From Clostridia bacterium (GTDB lineage: Bacteria; Bacillota; Clostridia; Oscillospirales; Acutalibacteraceae), in contig JAFNZJ010000132.1 of the NCBI GenBank assembly GCA_017382915.1, positions 1 to 6,818 on the forward strand: a DNA stretch of 6,818 bases, given 5' to 3'. How positions within the stretch are numbered: the first letter of the stretch is position 1; each line of letters begins with the position of its first letter. The notes beneath the pieces were generated by a model. The model saw nothing but the letters and a program-made list of their open reading frames with translations, was not told where the DNA came from and made no database searches. The translations under genes were made by a program, and so were the position numbers. Positions 5,925-6,818 of this stretch are shown piece by piece.

Positions 5925-5929
5925 ATAAT
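5900..5929 (+). promoter_or_regulatory. Consensus sigma-A promoter of the EIIC-like gene
   Basis: Perfect TTGACA (5900-5905) and perfect TATAAT (5924-5929) are separated by 18 bp. The predicted start near 5936 leaves a leader of about 30 bases up to the ATG at 5967, with AAGGTGAT (5954-5961) as ribosome binding site. No operator or riboswitch is evident in the short leader. Confidence 0.87.
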
Positions 5930-5966
5930 ATAAAAAATTAAATCTTTTAAAGAAAGGTGATTTTAA

Positions 5967-6818
5967 ATGGGTGTTATTAAAAAATGGCTTAACCGCGTTT
6001 TTATTGACGGATTAAGCGGTATGGCATTAGGCCTTTTTTCAACACTTATTATTGGTACAATTTTCACACAGGTAGGCGGCCTTGTAACGTCGTACATAAG
6101 CGCCGAAGTTGGCTATTACATTACTTTGGCAGGTAAGGTTGCATCATCTCTTACCGGTGCGGGCATTGGTGCCGGTGTTGCCTATAAATTTAAAGAATCG
6201 CCTGCAGTTGTTATTTCGGCAATGACAGCAGGTATGATGGGCGCCTTTGCATCTAAAATTATTGCCGGTTCCGTTTTGGTTGATGGTGTAATGAATTATT
6301 CCGGCCCGGGTGAACCTTTAGGTGCTTTTATTGCCGCTTATGTTGCTATTGAAATTGGTCATCTGGTTGCCGGCAAAACTAAAATTGATATCATCTTAAC
6401 TCCACTTGTTAGTATTACAGCAGGCGCGGTTGTGGGCATACTTGCAGGCCCGCCAATTTCTGCAATAATGGGTGAGCTTGGCAACCTTATTAACTGGGGC
6501 ACCGAACAGCAACCCTTTGTTATGGGTATTGTTGTTTCGGTAATTATGGGTATGGTTTTAACACTGCCTATAAGCTCGGCTGCTATTGGTGTAATATTGG
6601 GTCTTAACGGAATTGCGGCAGGTGCAGCCACGGTTGGTTGCTGTGCTAATATGATAGGCTTTGCCTTTGCCAGCTACCGCGAAAATAAGCTTGGCGGTGT
6701 TTTTGCACAGGGCATAGGTACAAGTATGCTTCAGGTACCAAACATCGTTAAAAAGCCAATTATCTGGCTTCCTGCTATAATAAGCAGCGCTATTTTAGGT
6801 CCTGTTTCAACCTGCCTT
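5967..6818 (+). CDS. PTS EIIC-like membrane protein (PTS_EIIC_2 type), 3' end outside window
   Basis: An open frame of 284 codons runs without a stop to the window edge. The usual family length is about 340 aa, so roughly 50-60 residues are missing by truncation, not mutation. The protein is strongly hydrophobic with many Gly and Ala and about seven to nine membrane segments (for example 18-36, 51-72, 80-104, 117-136, 143-162, 185-211 and 214-236). Recognisable conserved stretches are FIDGLSGMALGLF (12-24), GPGEPLGAF (113-121), IEIGHLVAGKTKID (128-141), NWGTEQQPF (176-184) and GTSMLQVPN (251-259). I assign it from these to the stand-alone EIIC-like family (Pfam PTS_EIIC_2), distinct from sugar EIIC domains fused to EIIA or EIIB. 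The transported substrate, and whether it is phosphorylated, are unknown; no EIIA or EIIB gene is in view. Start ATG 5967 has AAGGTGAT five bases upstream and a consensus promoter. Confidence 0.88.
   Translation, partial: MGVIKKWLNRVFIDGLSGMALGLFSTLIIGTIFTQVGGLVTSYISAEVGYYITLAGKVASSLTGAGIGAGVAYKFKESPAVVISAMTAGMMGAFASKIIAGSVLVDGVMNYSGPGEPLGAFIAAYVAIEIGHLVAGKTKIDIILTPLVSITAGAVVGILAGPPISAIMGELGNLINWGTEQQPFVMGIVVSVIMGMVLTLPISSAAIGVILGLNGIAAGAATVGCCANMIGFAFASYRENKLGGVFAQGIGTSMLQVPNIVKKPIIWLPAIISSAILGPVSTCL

Noticed and set aside
5845..5966. A small gene or non-coding RNA between the PHP gene and the EIIC-like gene
   Set aside because: The 122 bases are explained by the terminator hairpin, promoter and ribosome binding site; no further open frame with a binding site was seen.
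6359..6631. A 90-codon open frame on the minus strand opposite the EIIC-like gene
   Set aside because: It is antisense to a well-conserved membrane protein; its Pro/Ile/Thr-rich content is the mirror of Gly/Ala/Val-rich codons.
1..6818. Defence system, mobile element, CRISPR array or retroelement
   Set aside because: No transposase, integrase, reverse transcriptase, nuclease-immunity pair, terminal repeats or regularly spaced repeats were found; composition is even across the window.

Overview
The window looks like a chromosomal segment from a low-GC Gram-positive spore-former of the class Clostridia (Bacillota). The evidence is AT-rich third codon positions, strong GGAGG- and AGGTGAT-type ribosome binding sites, consensus TTGACA/TATAAT promoters, a split two-gene transketolase, and a 27-codon gene that matches the sporulation peptide SpoVM. 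The exact family cannot be fixed from sequence alone; a gut-type Oscillospirales/Eubacteriales member is a guess. No insertion sequences, phage genes, CRISPR arrays, tRNAs or rRNAs were seen. Gene packing is tight and nearly every base is accounted for.

Layout. (1) 37-1842, plus strand: the two halves of transketolase as adjacent genes, ending in a perfect 13-bp hairpin terminator at 1855-1887. That hairpin also serves the convergent cysK. (2) 1889-2821, minus strand: cysteine synthase with its own near-consensus promoter and almost no leader. (3) 2941-3191, plus strand: two very small genes, a 48-aa cysteine-containing membrane microprotein and a 27-aa SpoVM, closed by a terminator at 3205-3238. 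A promoter-like element at about 2891-2921 sits back to back with the cysK promoter. (4) 3290-5844, plus strand: a tight four-gene operon of a DUF218 membrane protein, a histidine phosphatase, the RuvX/YqgF nuclease-fold protein and a PHP-domain metallophosphoesterase. It ends in a 14-bp hairpin at 5885-5918. (5) 5967 to the window edge, plus strand: a PTS EIIC-like membrane protein, cut off at the right end. Its promoter is nested in the hairpin of the preceding terminator.

Functionally this is mostly housekeeping: the non-oxidative pentose phosphate pathway, cysteine synthesis, RuvX-type nucleic acid processing, and several phosphatase-type or envelope proteins of unknown substrate. The least described material is the small-gene locus at 2941-3191, where SpoVM (a peptide that marks the curved forespore membrane for coat assembly) is preceded by an unnamed 48-aa membrane microprotein that may share its transcript. 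No wholly new system such as a defence island or retroelement is visible.
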